Shown here in pieces: positions 25,314 through 33,487 of a DNA stretch of 64,000 nt. Position 1 is the first letter of the stretch. Each line of letters opens with the position of its first letter. The notes under the pieces were generated by a model that saw nothing but the letters and a program-made list of their open reading frames with translations, was not told the origin of the DNA and ran no database searches. The DNA is from Marinococcus luteus_A (lineage in GTDB: Bacteria; Bacillota; Bacilli; Bacillales; Marinococcaceae). The DNA is taken from assembly GCF_034497705.1 (NCBI RefSeq), contig NZ_JAXRUV010000011.1, positions 1 through 64,000 of the forward strand, given 5' to 3'. Both the position numbers and the translations under genes were made by a program.

Positions 25314-27020
25314 ATGAAGAATATGGTTGCTTCCGGTTGGAAAACATTGTGGAGTTCCCACCGGCAGACAAAAAAACTGCTGAATGTGTTTCAAACTGAC
25401 CGGGAACCGACACGACACAAGGAAGAAGAGATCCAGGACCCTTCTACTGCAGGCCGCGATCAAAACCGTGGCGGCGACGGTGGGGGAGGAAACGATGGAG
25501 GAGACGATGGAGGGCATGATCCCGCCTACAAACGTCCCCAGCTCGTAGGACTTATTTTAGGGCCATTATTATTTCTAATTACCATGTTATTTTTGGATCC
25601 TTCCGGGCTGAGCTATGAAGGAAAAGCAGTTCTTGCTGTGACGCTTTGGATTGCCACCTGGTGGATCACCGAAGCAATTCCTATCCCGGCGACTTCATTA
25701 CTGCCGATTGTTCTTTTGCCGATTACTGGGGGACTAGACGGAGACACCGTCGTTTCTGCTTACGGTAACGATATCATTTTCTTGTTCTTAGGTGGTTTCT
25801 TCATTGCCTACGCCATGGAAAAATGGAACCTACATAAGAGGATCGCGCTGTTTATTATAGCGGTTATCGGTACGAGCACGAATCGTATTATCCTTGGATT
25901 TATGGTAGCCACAGGGTTTTTATCCATGTGGGTATCCAACACAGCATCCACGATGATGATGCTGCCAATCGCGCTTGCGATTACGTATCAGGTATCCGAA
26001 GCTCTCAAAGGAGAGCAGGATTCCGAATCAGAAGTGAAAAAATTCGAAAAAGCGCTTATTTTCGGTGTTGGTTACGCGGGCACGGTCGGCGGTCTCGGTA
26101 CACTGATCGGGACGCCGCCGCTAAGCATACTGGCCGCACAGTCGGAAGAGCTGTTCGGGCAGCAGATTTCCTTCGCGCAGTGGATAATGTTCGGTGCGCC
26201 GATTGTAGCTGTTTTCTTACTGCTGGTATGGTTTTACCTGACCCGCTTTGCGTACAACGTCGGCTTTTCGACTATTCCGGGCGGCCGTGATATGATTCAG
26301 GCGGAAAGAACAAAGCTTGGGGCGATGAAATACGAAGAGAAAATTGTAATGGCTGTGTTCGTTTTTGCCGCTACGATGTGGATAACACGTTCCTTTTTTT
26401 GGGAAAGCATCGTTGGATTGGAAGGGCTTAGCGACGGATCCATTGCTATGATCGCTACGGTTCTGCTGTTTTTGATTCCTGCCACGAAGGAACAAAAGGA
26501 TCCGAGAGTGCTCGTCTGGAGCGATTCCAGAGAAATTCCGTGGGGCATTCTGCTGTTATTCGGGGGCGGTCTCGCTATTGCTGCCGGGTTCAGCGAAACA
26601 GATCTGGCCGAATGGATCGGTAACAGCTTAACTGTTCTTGAAGGGTTAAATATTATCCTCGTTATTCTTGTTTCTGCCACGCTCGTATTGTTCTTAACAG
26701 AAATCACTTCCAATACGGCTACAGGAACAATGATCATCCCGTTGGTAGCCTCTCTGGCACTGGCTATTCAAGTCCACCCGTTTGCGCTGATGGTTCCGTG
26801 TGCGATGGCTGCAAACTGCGCGTTCATGCTGCCGGTTGGTACTCCGCCAAACGCCATCATTTTCGGTAGCGGGAAAATACGGATTATCGACATGGTGAAA
26901 AACGGGTTCTGGCTGAACATTATCGCGATTATAATGATTACCGTGTTAGTGTACTCGGTTCTGCCGGTCCTATGGGGCATCGATTTGACCACCGTACCCG
27001 ACTCGTTCCGTAACAACTAA
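25314..27020 (+). CDS. DASS family sodium/dicarboxylate symporter
   Basis: A membrane transporter of the divalent anion:Na+ symporter family (SdcS/CitT type), about 568 residues. The paired substrate/sodium signatures SNTASTMMMLPIA, IGTPPLSI, TSNTATGTMIIPL and GTPPNAIIFGSG are intact, with 11 or more hydrophobic segments. The first 80 residues are hydrophilic and end in a Gly/Asp-rich linker (about residues 60-72) before TM1, which is unusual. ATG 25314 is chosen behind AGAGGTGAGAAGG; ATG 25323 and GTG 25305 are possible. Ten bases before the dehydratase, so D-tartrate or a related diacid is the likely substrate. Confidence 0.87.
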   Translation: MKNMVASGWKTLWSSHRQTKKLLNVFQTDREPTRHKEEEIQDPSTAGRDQNRGGDGGGGNDGGDDGGHDPAYKRPQLVGLILGPLLFLITMLFLDPSGLSYEGKAVLAVTLWIATWWITEAIPIPATSLLPIVLLPITGGLDGDTVVSAYGNDIIFLFLGGFFIAYAMEKWNLHKRIALFIIAVIGTSTNRIILGFMVATGFLSMWVSNTASTMMMLPIALAITYQVSEALKGEQDSESEVKKFEKALIFGVGYAGTVGGLGTLIGTPPLSILAAQSEELFGQQISFAQWIMFGAPIVAVFLLLVWFYLTRFAYNVGFSTIPGGRDMIQAERTKLGAMKYEEKIVMAVFVFAATMWITRSFFWESIVGLEGLSDGSIAMIATVLLFLIPATKEQKDPRVLVWSDSREIPWGILLLFGGGLAIAAGFSETDLAEWIGNSLTVLEGLNIILVILVSATLVLFLTEITSNTATGTMIIPLVASLALAIQVHPFALMVPCAMAANCAFMLPVGTPPNAIIFGSGKIRIIDMVKNGFWLNIIAIIMITVLVYSVLPVLWGIDLTTVPDSFRNN

Positions 27021-27032
27021 GGAGGACCCGTG

Positions 27033-28199
27033 GTGAAAATCGTACAGGTAGAAGAGCAGGCGGTGCCGATCAAATCGGATATTCGTAACGCGTTTATTGA
27101 TTTCAGTAAAATGAATGTTTCTGTTATCGCAATCAAAACCGACGTAATAAAGAACGGAAAACCGGTTGTGGGTTACGGGTTTAACTCCAACGGGCGGTAT
27201 GCTCCGAGCGGACTGTTGCGCGAGCGGTTTATTCCCCGGCTGCTGGAAGCCTCTGAGCAGGATATTGCGAGCGATGACGGGGAAAACCTGGATCCCTTTA
27301 AAATTTGGAATGTATTGATGACCGGCGAAAAGCCTGGCGGCCACGGGGAACGCTCCGTGGCTGTCGGAGTCATCGATATGGCGATATGGGATGCGGTGGC
27401 AAAAATTGAAGAAAAGCCGCTGTATCAGCTGCTTGCCGAAAGGTATAGAAATGGAAGGGCAGACAGCAGTGTATTTGTATATGCTGCCGGCGGCTACTAC
27501 CAGCCTGGAAAAGGGCTCGATGCTCTTCAGCAGGAGATGCGTACGTACTTGGAGGCCGGCTATTCGGTGGTGAAGATGAAAATAGGTGGCTCGTCGATTG
27601 AGGAGGACATTAAACGCATCGAAGCAGTCATTGAGGTGACCGGCGACCCGGGCAAGCTGGCGGTGGATGCGAACGGACGCTTTGATTTGGATGAAGCGAT
27701 TGCCTATGCAAAAGCGCTCGAGCCATATGGGCTGTTTTGGTACGAAGAAGCGGGTGACCCGCTTGATTACGCTCTTCAAAATACATTGAGCCGCTACTAT
27801 TCCCATCCGATGGCGACCGGTGAAAACCTGTTTTCCATGCAGGATGCACGAAATTTAATCAGCTATGGTCGCATGCGGCCGGACCGGGACTATCTGCAGT
27901 TTGACTGCGCTCTCAGCTACGGTTTGGTGGAATATATGCGCACACTCAGTATGATGGAAGCAAACGGCTGGTCGTCGAGAAGGTGCATACCCCACGGCGG
28001 TCACCAGATGTCGCTTAATATTGCAGCCGGACTCGGTCTTGGCGGCAATGAATCCTATCCCGGCGGCTTTGAGCCATTCGGTGGATTCGCTGATGACTAT
28101 CCGGTGGAAAATGGTTATGTACAGCTGCCTGAGGTTCCAGGCATCGGCTTTGAAGCAAAGAATAATCTTTATACGCTGCTGCGCTCTATGCTGCAGTAA
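27033..28199 (+). CDS. tarD: D-tartrate dehydratase, enolase superfamily
   Basis: Dehydrates D-tartrate to oxaloacetate. The 388 residues follow the Bradyrhizobium enzyme almost motif by motif: RNAFIDFSKM, VVGYGFNSNGRY, EKPGGHGERSVAVG, the KxK base VVKMKIGG (about 182-186), metal ligands in AVDANGRFDLD, WYEEAGDPLDYALQ and ATGENLFS, then QFDCALSYGLVEY, the catalytic His in SRRCIPHGGHQMSLNIA and GLGGNESYP. GTG 27033 lies seven bases after GGAGG; GTG 27030 is the alternative. It is the last gene of the transporter operon and ends at a terminator. Confidence 0.88.
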   Translation: MKIVQVEEQAVPIKSDIRNAFIDFSKMNVSVIAIKTDVIKNGKPVVGYGFNSNGRYAPSGLLRERFIPRLLEASEQDIASDDGENLDPFKIWNVLMTGEKPGGHGERSVAVGVIDMAIWDAVAKIEEKPLYQLLAERYRNGRADSSVFVYAAGGYYQPGKGLDALQQEMRTYLEAGYSVVKMKIGGSSIEEDIKRIEAVIEVTGDPGKLAVDANGRFDLDEAIAYAKALEPYGLFWYEEAGDPLDYALQNTLSRYYSHPMATGENLFSMQDARNLISYGRMRPDRDYLQFDCALSYGLVEYMRTLSMMEANGWSSRRCIPHGGHQMSLNIAAGLGLGGNESYPGGFEPFGGFADDYPVENGYVQLPEVPGIGFEAKNNLYTLLRSMLQ

Positions 28200-28204
28200 A
28201 AGAA

Positions 28205-28242
28205 AGCCTGCATTCATCCTTTGATGAGTGCAGGCTGTTTTT
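28205..28242 (+). terminator. Terminator of the tartrate operon
   Basis: AGCCTGCA pairs with TGCAGGCT with an inner TCATC/GATGA stem, then GTTTTT. It separates convergent operons. Confidence 0.75.
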
Positions 28243-28243
28243 A

Positions 28244-29392
28244 TTATAAAAGCCGGTACAGGCTGGCTAGTCCAAGCCCGCCTCCGATTCCAATCATGGC
28301 CACGCCGAGCGGAAGATTGCCGTTTTGCATCAGCCGCATCAGCCGGGCAACAAGAATCGCCCCCGATGCGCCATACGGGTGCCCCTGAGCAATGGCACCT
28401 CCGGCTGTATTCAGCCGCTCAGGTGGAATGCCGAGTTGAAATGCAGAGGCAAGCACCTGGGAGGCAAACGCTTCATTGCATTCCCATACGGAAATGTCCC
28501 ATACAGACAAACGATTTCGCTCCAGCAGCCGGCGTGCAGCAGGCACCGGACCGACGCCTGGCATCGTCGGATCGACACCGACTGCGGCGGCATCGATGAT
28601 TTCAAGCGCAGGCTCAAGTCCGTGCTGCCGGCAGGAGGAGCGACTTGCCATCAGCGTGAGTGCCGCTCCGTCACTGATCCGGGAGGAGTTGGCAGCGGTG
28701 ACTGTCCCGTTTTCCTGGAAAACAGAGGGGGCCCGGCGGATGATTTTGGACATTTTATCTGGAGAACGAAGCTCGGCGTCTGCCTGGATGGTGCTCACCG
28801 GAATGATTTCCCGGGCAATATCCGGCTTTGCTGCTTCCTCCCACGAAAGCCTGTAGCTTCGTTCGGCAAAGGCGTCCTGCTCTGCGCGGGAAATGCTGTA
28901 GGCTTCAGCTACCGTTTCCGCGGCTTCCCCCATATCAGGATCTCCGATAAACTTTGGAGAAAAGCGGGCTCTTTCCTGCGTGGCGGAGACCGGGTAGGCT
29001 TCCGAGGCGAAAAAGGAGCGCTTCGGGGCCCGGCTTGTGCTTTCCACTCCGCCGGCAAGAACGGTATCCGCGGCGCCGGCCTGCAGATGCCGGAACCCCT
29101 GATGCACAGCTTCAAGGCCTGAACCGCACTGGCGGTCCACTGTTACGCCGGGAACAGACATATCATATCCGGCTTCAAGCAGACTGAGCCGGGCAAGGTT
29201 ACCGCCCGGACCAACTGCATTTCCTATAAAAACTTCGTCAGCCGGGACCCGGTCATTTATCCCGTGATGGACCTGGAAATGCTTATACAGCGGCGCCGTC
29301 AGCTGTTCCGGCTCCAATTGGGAAAACGTCCCGTTCACATGATGTACAGGGCTCCGTTTGGCATCAATAATATAGACAGGCTCAGTCATCAT
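28244..29392 (-). CDS. yhfS: Thiolase (acetyl-CoA C-acyltransferase), YhfS-like
   Basis: A 382-residue thiolase. Active-site Cys lies in DRQCGSGLEAVHQG (about residue 85), with CNEAFASQ and GGAIAQGHPYGASGA near the C-terminus carrying the His and second Cys regions. Such enzymes cleave or form 3-ketoacyl-CoA. The order bioY, acyl-CoA ligase, thiolase is that of B. subtilis yhfU-yhfT-yhfS. The start ATG overlaps the ligase stop (TAATG), so it is the third gene of the operon. A role in pimelate or fatty-acid supply for biotin is plausible but not proven. Confidence 0.85.
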   Translation of the reverse strand: MMTEPVYIIDAKRSPVHHVNGTFSQLEPEQLTAPLYKHFQVHHGINDRVPADEVFIGNAVGPGGNLARLSLLEAGYDMSVPGVTVDRQCGSGLEAVHQGFRHLQAGAADTVLAGGVESTSRAPKRSFFASEAYPVSATQERARFSPKFIGDPDMGEAAETVAEAYSISRAEQDAFAERSYRLSWEEAAKPDIAREIIPVSTIQADAELRSPDKMSKIIRRAPSVFQENGTVTAANSSRISDGAALTLMASRSSCRQHGLEPALEIIDAAAVGVDPTMPGVGPVPAARRLLERNRLSVWDISVWECNEAFASQVLASAFQLGIPPERLNTAGGAIAQGHPYGASGAILVARLMRLMQNGNLPLGVAMIGIGGGLGLASLYRLL

Positions 29393-30801
29393 TACCGCTC
29401 TCCTTTAAATGAAGCTTCGTAATACTTCTGCACCCGCGACCGGTCGATTTTGCCGCTGCCAAGTACGGGAAGACGGTCCATATGCCGGCATGCAGGTATT
29501 TTATAAGCGGGGAGCTGTTTTCGGCAGTGTGCCTGCACTTTGCCGGAGCCAGCCCTTCCAGTATACAGCGCAGCAATCTTTTCCCCCTGAAAAGCATCCT
29601 GTACGCCAAAAGCGACTGCCTGGTCAACGTCCGGGTGGCTCATGAGTACCTGTTCAATTTCTTCCGCATAAATATTACGCCCGCGGCTGACGATCTTGCC
29701 GCTCCGGCGGCCAGTAATATAAAGAAATCCTTCCTCATCGACGCAGCCAATATCTCCGGTAGCAACCGAAGAGGGAGAATGAAAAGACTCATCTCCGGCA
29801 TAGCCGCTGAATAAAAACGGGCTTGTTATGATTAATTCTCCGGAGTCCCGGGAAGCTGCGACTTCCACCAAAGGAAAAAGGCGGCCGGTGCAGGAAGTGC
29901 TGACCTGTTCTGCACGATGGTTTAAGGCACTGATAAAGCTGGTTTCTGCACTGCCGTAGAATTCATACAGATCCGCAGAAGGAAATCGGGCGAATGCTTT
30001 TTGATTATCGGCAGGGAACCATTTTTCTCCTCCCGTAATGATAAGTCTGACCGAGGGAGAAGGGAGAAAGGAGTGGCTGAGAAGCCAGCGGAGCGTGGTA
30101 GGTACAGCGTACAATACTGTAATCTGCTGCTCGTCCACCATCCGGTCAAACGCCCGGGGTGAGTGTCGGGCGGGCAGAACAACGGTGTGGCCGTTTTCGA
30201 GCATACGGACGGCACCGTACAAAAAGAGAGAGTGGGAGAGCTTTCCGGTAATCAGTACGCGTTCGTTATCCTGAAACGGAAAAAGCTGCTCGTCCGCTTC
30301 AAAGCTTTTCAGCCAGGAACGATGGCTCCGAAGGCATACCTTTGGGCTCCCCGAGGAACCTGACGTGCAGGCACCGTAAAACAAATCGGTTTCTTCGCAG
30401 AACGCAGAGGGCGCGGACGGATACGCCTCAGTGCCGGTAACGTCTGCAAGCATCAATGAAGGTACCGGAATTCCGGTCTCTTCAGTTTCTGAAACGAAAA
30501 GGATGGGCCTGGAGGAGGAAAGAAGAGAAGCTTTCGTGGCGCTGTCCAGCATTGCATCCACTGGCACAGCAATCCCGCCTCCAGACACGACCGCAAAAAA
30601 CATATACAGCTGCTCTAGAGGATCCTGAAGTGCAAAAGCAATCTGCTTTTGAAAAAACGGGCCGTAAGCAGCTTGCAGCTGACTCCGCCGGTGGTTAATG
30701 GTTTCGTGCAGCTCCCGCCAGCTGATGGAACATTTCGAGTAAAAAAGCGCCGTCCCGTCAGGGTTAGAATCAGCATGCCGGGTGATAGCCTGGCCGATCA
30801 T
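29392..30801 (-). CDS. yhfT: Acyl-CoA synthetase (AMP-forming), YhfT-like
   Basis: A 469-residue class I adenylate-forming enzyme. The AMP-binding loop is TSGSSGSPKVCLRSHRSW, the adenine region YEFYGSAETSF, the hinge TGDIGCVDEEGFLYITGRRSGKIVSRGRNIYAEEIE and the catalytic Lys in GSGKIDRSRV. It activates a carboxylic acid to acyl-AMP and then acyl-CoA; the chain length is unknown. ATG follows GGGGGAGGACTTTAA. Its place between bioY and the thiolase matches B. subtilis yhfT, suggesting a biotin-related acyl substrate. Confidence 0.85.
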   Translation of the reverse strand: MIGQAITRHADSNPDGTALFYSKCSISWRELHETINHRRSQLQAAYGPFFQKQIAFALQDPLEQLYMFFAVVSGGGIAVPVDAMLDSATKASLLSSSRPILFVSETEETGIPVPSLMLADVTGTEAYPSAPSAFCEETDLFYGACTSGSSGSPKVCLRSHRSWLKSFEADEQLFPFQDNERVLITGKLSHSLFLYGAVRMLENGHTVVLPARHSPRAFDRMVDEQQITVLYAVPTTLRWLLSHSFLPSPSVRLIITGGEKWFPADNQKAFARFPSADLYEFYGSAETSFISALNHRAEQVSTSCTGRLFPLVEVAASRDSGELIITSPFLFSGYAGDESFHSPSSVATGDIGCVDEEGFLYITGRRSGKIVSRGRNIYAEEIEQVLMSHPDVDQAVAFGVQDAFQGEKIAALYTGRAGSGKVQAHCRKQLPAYKIPACRHMDRLPVLGSGKIDRSRVQKYYEASFKGER

Positions 30802-30824
30802 TTAAAGTCCTCCCCCTCTCGGCG

Positions 30825-31361
30825 CTAAAGCCTGATTTTGTGCTGCTTGTTCAGCCTGACTGCCACAAAGCCGGCAACCACCGCTTTAAAAATATCTCCC
30901 GGCAGAAAAGCGAGTGCCTGAATGGCGGCAGTGGTCCACGGTATGTTTATTAAAAACGATAAGTAGGTTACCCCGCCGGCATAAATGACAACAATACCGC
31001 CGACGATATTGGCAAACAAATACTTTGGAAACGACGGCTTCTTGAAAGAATGGGCGATCCAGCCAATGATAAATGCCCCGATCGGCCAGCTTAAAATGTA
31101 GCCGCCGCCTGCACCGAATAATACTCCGGCACCGCCGCGTCCGCCGGCGAGCAGTGGCAGTCCTATCATCACGAGTACGACAAACAGCAGTATGCTGAGG
31201 CCGCCGTATCTCGCACCGAGCAGAGAGCCTGCAAGCATGACACCGAGGGTCTGCAGGGTAATTGGCACCGGACTGAATGGAAGCGGAATTGGCGGCACAA
31301 TGCCTAAAGCTGCGATAATTGCTGCAAATAAAGCCGTATAAATAATTTTTTGTATACGCAT
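30825..31361 (-). CDS. bioY: Biotin transporter BioY
   Basis: A 178-residue membrane S-component for biotin uptake with six hydrophobic helices. PISVVPIPLPFSPVPITLQTLGVMLAGSLLGARYG-like sequence at 22-55 and GGRGGAGVLFGAGGGYILSWPIGAFIIGW at about 72-100 are family signatures. The ATG follows GTGAGGTGAACATAG. It is the first gene of a three-gene operon, behind a promoter overlapped by a BirA-like operator. No ECF ATPase is nearby; BioY works alone or with a shared energising module. Confidence 0.9.
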   Translation of the reverse strand: MRIQKIIYTALFAAIIAALGIVPPIPLPFSPVPITLQTLGVMLAGSLLGARYGGLSILLFVVLVMIGLPLLAGGRGGAGVLFGAGGGYILSWPIGAFIIGWIAHSFKKPSFPKYLFANIVGGIVVIYAGGVTYLSFLINIPWTTAAIQALAFLPGDIFKAVVAGFVAVRLNKQHKIRL

Positions 31362-31385
31362 CTATGTTCACCTCACTGATTTCTA

Positions 31386-31439
31386 AGGATAGAAAGAAAT
31401 CAGCAATTTGTCAACTTGATTTAAAAAATGGTTTACGAA
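31386..31439 (-). promoter_or_regulatory. bioY promoter with BirA operator
   Basis: Minus strand: TTGACA (31414-31409), 17 bases, TATCCT (31391-31386). Plus strand: TTGTCAAC (31408-31415), a 15-base spacer and GTTTACGAA (31431-31439) fit the Firmicutes biotin operator pattern TTGTTAAC-N15-GTTAACAA, with one arm over the -35. Repression by biotinyl-AMP-bound BirA is expected. Confidence 0.65.
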
Positions 31440-31495
31440 AGATAGTCAATTTGTTAAATCGGGGTCAGCAGAAAGGCGGAGGCAGGAAGAAACAG

Positions 31496-31547
31496 TGTGA
31501 CAAAATGTCACACCGAGCCGCTATGGTGCCAATAGAACAATTATAAT
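31496..31547 (+). promoter_or_regulatory. Perfect TnrA/GlnR box and -10 of the pucR-like gene
   Basis: TGTGACAAAATGTCACA (31496-31512) matches TGTNANAWWWTNTNACA at every fixed position. A consensus TATAAT lies at 31542-31547 with no recognisable -35. The box centre is about 50 bases upstream of the predicted transcription start, the spacing of TnrA-activated promoters. Confidence 0.7.
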
Positions 31548-31582
31548 AAAGAAAAAATATACTTTTAACAGGAGGAATCGCT

Positions 31583-33205
31583 GTGCAGCAAGTATATGAA
31601 TCAACTGCCGCCAAACATATTACGTTAAAAGAAATATTGGAGCGGCCAATATTTCAGAATATTACGTTTATTGGAAGCGGAGAGGCCTTAAAACGGACGG
31701 TTGAATGGGTGCACGTCATCGAAGTAGCTGAGGTGGAGCAGCTGTTGAACGGAAAAGAATTGATTTTAACGACTGGTGTAGGCTGGCATAATGACGAAGA
31801 GCTCTCCCTGGCTTTTTTAAATCAGCTGATTGAGAGCGGTGCCGCAGGGCTTTGTATCGAGCTGGGTACATATACGGACCGGCTGCCGGAAGCGATGCTG
31901 CAAAGAGCAGAAGCCTGTGATTTTCCGCTGATTTTATTTCATGAGCAGGTGCGCTATGTGGACATTACGCAGGACCTGCATGCGTTTTTTATTCATAGGC
32001 AGTATACCCTGATGCGGGATCTTGAAATATTGTCCCAGACATTTAACCAGATGCTTTTGAACGGTCGCGGGGTGGGGGAACTTCTGCAAGAGCTGCGCGC
32101 CCAGACGGAACTGGAGCTGTTTTATCTTCCGGTGCAGGGGGAAAGTGAATTCGTTCCCGAAATCACAGCGGCACGCGAGCAGCAGTTCGTCAGCCGGTGG
32201 CTTGAGAACAAAACAGAGGACAGGGAATTTGTAATGCACAAGCCGATCATGGTCCTTGATCAGTATTTCGCCGATATTGTTGTATATGGAAGCGGCCGGG
32301 AGCTAACGTCGTTTGAAGAACTGGCCGTGGACCGGTGTGCGACAGCGGTGGCTCAGGAGGTAATGCGCACAGCTTATATGGAGGAGCGGAAACGATACCG
32401 GGATGAGATGTGGATCCACGAATGGCTGAACGGTGACCATCAAGAGGAAAAGCTGCGCCGTCATCTAATCAGTCACTATGGGCGTGAGGAATTTTCAGAG
32501 GCCTGTGTATGTGTGATGGAGACGTCGCACCTGCCACTCTCTGCGTCAGCGCTCGAAGCCTGGTATGTGCAAAAAGCGATGGTGGCAAGAGCAGCCTTTG
32601 AGGAAAAACAAATACTGTTTTTATCCACTGTACTGCCTCAGGGACCGGTGTATGTACTGCTTGACACTGTCAGATCAAAACAGGAATCATTTTCCAAACG
32701 GATGTATAAAGCGTTTGAGCAGCTGCGGAAAACAGAGGCCCTGGAAGATAAACAGCTTTATGATTTCGCAGCGTTCGGGAAGTGTTTAAAACAAACGTTC
32801 CAAATAGGGCGGAGCTTTGAGACGGCGAAGGAAACGATGACGATTCAGCGGAAAATCGGCCGGCTGCCGATGCCATTTTATGAAAACCTTCATCTTCTCC
32901 GCACGGTGCATTATATGGAGCAGCAGGGGGATCTTGAGGATTATATCCAGGATTATCTCGGTGAGGTGATCTCGTACGATGCTCAAAAAAATGTCCGCCT
33001 GCTGCAGACATTAAAAGTATATTTGGAATGCTTCGGATCCAAGCAGGCGACAGCGAAGCGGCTGTTTGTCGTCCGTCAGACGCTGTATCACCGTCTGGAT
33101 AAAATTCAGGAGCTGCTGGGGGAGGATATTCTGGAAGCGCCGAAGCGGCTTTCGATTGAACTGGCCATCCATGCGTACGAATACAAATACGGGAGTGTTG
33201 AATAA
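31583..33205 (+). CDS. pucR: PucR family transcriptional regulator
   Basis: A 540-residue regulator of purine or pyrimidine catabolism. The N-terminal PucR domain (about 15-135: LKEILERPIF, VEWVHVIEVAEVEQLLNGKELILTTG) precedes a GGDEF-like middle region and a C-terminal helix-turn-helix (about 475-530: GSKQATAKRLFVVRQTLYHRLDKIQELLG). GTG 31583 follows AGGAGGAATCGCT. It lies convergent to the pyrimidine-degradation genes and is the probable regulator of that island; the effector may be a pyrimidine breakdown product. Its own promoter has a TnrA box. Confidence 0.85.
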   Translation: MQQVYESTAAKHITLKEILERPIFQNITFIGSGEALKRTVEWVHVIEVAEVEQLLNGKELILTTGVGWHNDEELSLAFLNQLIESGAAGLCIELGTYTDRLPEAMLQRAEACDFPLILFHEQVRYVDITQDLHAFFIHRQYTLMRDLEILSQTFNQMLLNGRGVGELLQELRAQTELELFYLPVQGESEFVPEITAAREQQFVSRWLENKTEDREFVMHKPIMVLDQYFADIVVYGSGRELTSFEELAVDRCATAVAQEVMRTAYMEERKRYRDEMWIHEWLNGDHQEEKLRRHLISHYGREEFSEACVCVMETSHLPLSASALEAWYVQKAMVARAAFEEKQILFLSTVLPQGPVYVLLDTVRSKQESFSKRMYKAFEQLRKTEALEDKQLYDFAAFGKCLKQTFQIGRSFETAKETMTIQRKIGRLPMPFYENLHLLRTVHYMEQQGDLEDYIQDYLGEVISYDAQKNVRLLQTLKVYLECFGSKQATAKRLFVVRQTLYHRLDKIQELLGEDILEAPKRLSIELAIHAYEYKYGSVE

Positions 33206-33208
33206 CGT

Positions 33209-33238
33209 AAAGAAGGAAGCCGCGGCTTCCTTCTTTTT
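33209..33238. terminator. Bidirectional terminator
   Basis: AAAGAAGGAAGCC (33209-33221) and GGCTTCCTTCTTT (33224-33236) pair exactly, with T runs on both strands, between the pucR-like gene and the convergent pyrimidine operon. Confidence 0.75.
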
Positions 33239-33245
33239 GATCCTG

Positions 33246-33473
33246 CTAAGATAAACTTTCCGAAGAAGTACTGGCGGCCCGCTGCTTTAACAAAAAGGCA
33301 AAATATTTGCGGGCGTCCGGGCTTTCGAGGTGAAGAGTAAAGGTTTCGGTATCCTTTTGAAAGCGGACAAACGTGCCCTCGAGGTTTTCCGATACACCTC
33401 CGATGGAAAAGCCATCGTTCAGCAGGCTGTCAATCTGCTCTTTTTCAATTAAAAAGTGCTCGTGTTCTTTCAT
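33246..33473 (-). CDS. Small protein of unknown function in the pyrimidine operon
   Basis: A 75-residue hydrophilic protein I do not recognise. It reads FLIEKEQIDSLLNDGFSIGGVSENLEGTFVRF in the first half and ends in a serine-rich tail. There is no signal peptide or membrane segment. A strong ribosome site (AGGAGGGGCGCCGCTT before ATG) and its place 14 bases behind the permease gene, before the operon terminator, argue that it is real. A regulator or partner of the permease is conceivable but unsupported. Confidence 0.6.
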   Translation of the reverse strand: MKEHEHFLIEKEQIDSLLNDGFSIGGVSENLEGTFVRFQKDTETFTLHLESPDARKYFAFLLKQRAASTSSESLS

Positions 33474-33487
33474 AAGCGGCGCCCCTC

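Noticed and set aside
28325..29122. 265-codon plus-strand open frame
   Set aside because: It is antisense to the thiolase, with odd composition and no domain.
31364..31546. 60-codon plus-strand frame between bioY and the pucR-like gene
   Set aside because: It overlaps the biotin operator, bioY promoter and TnrA box and lacks a ribosome site.
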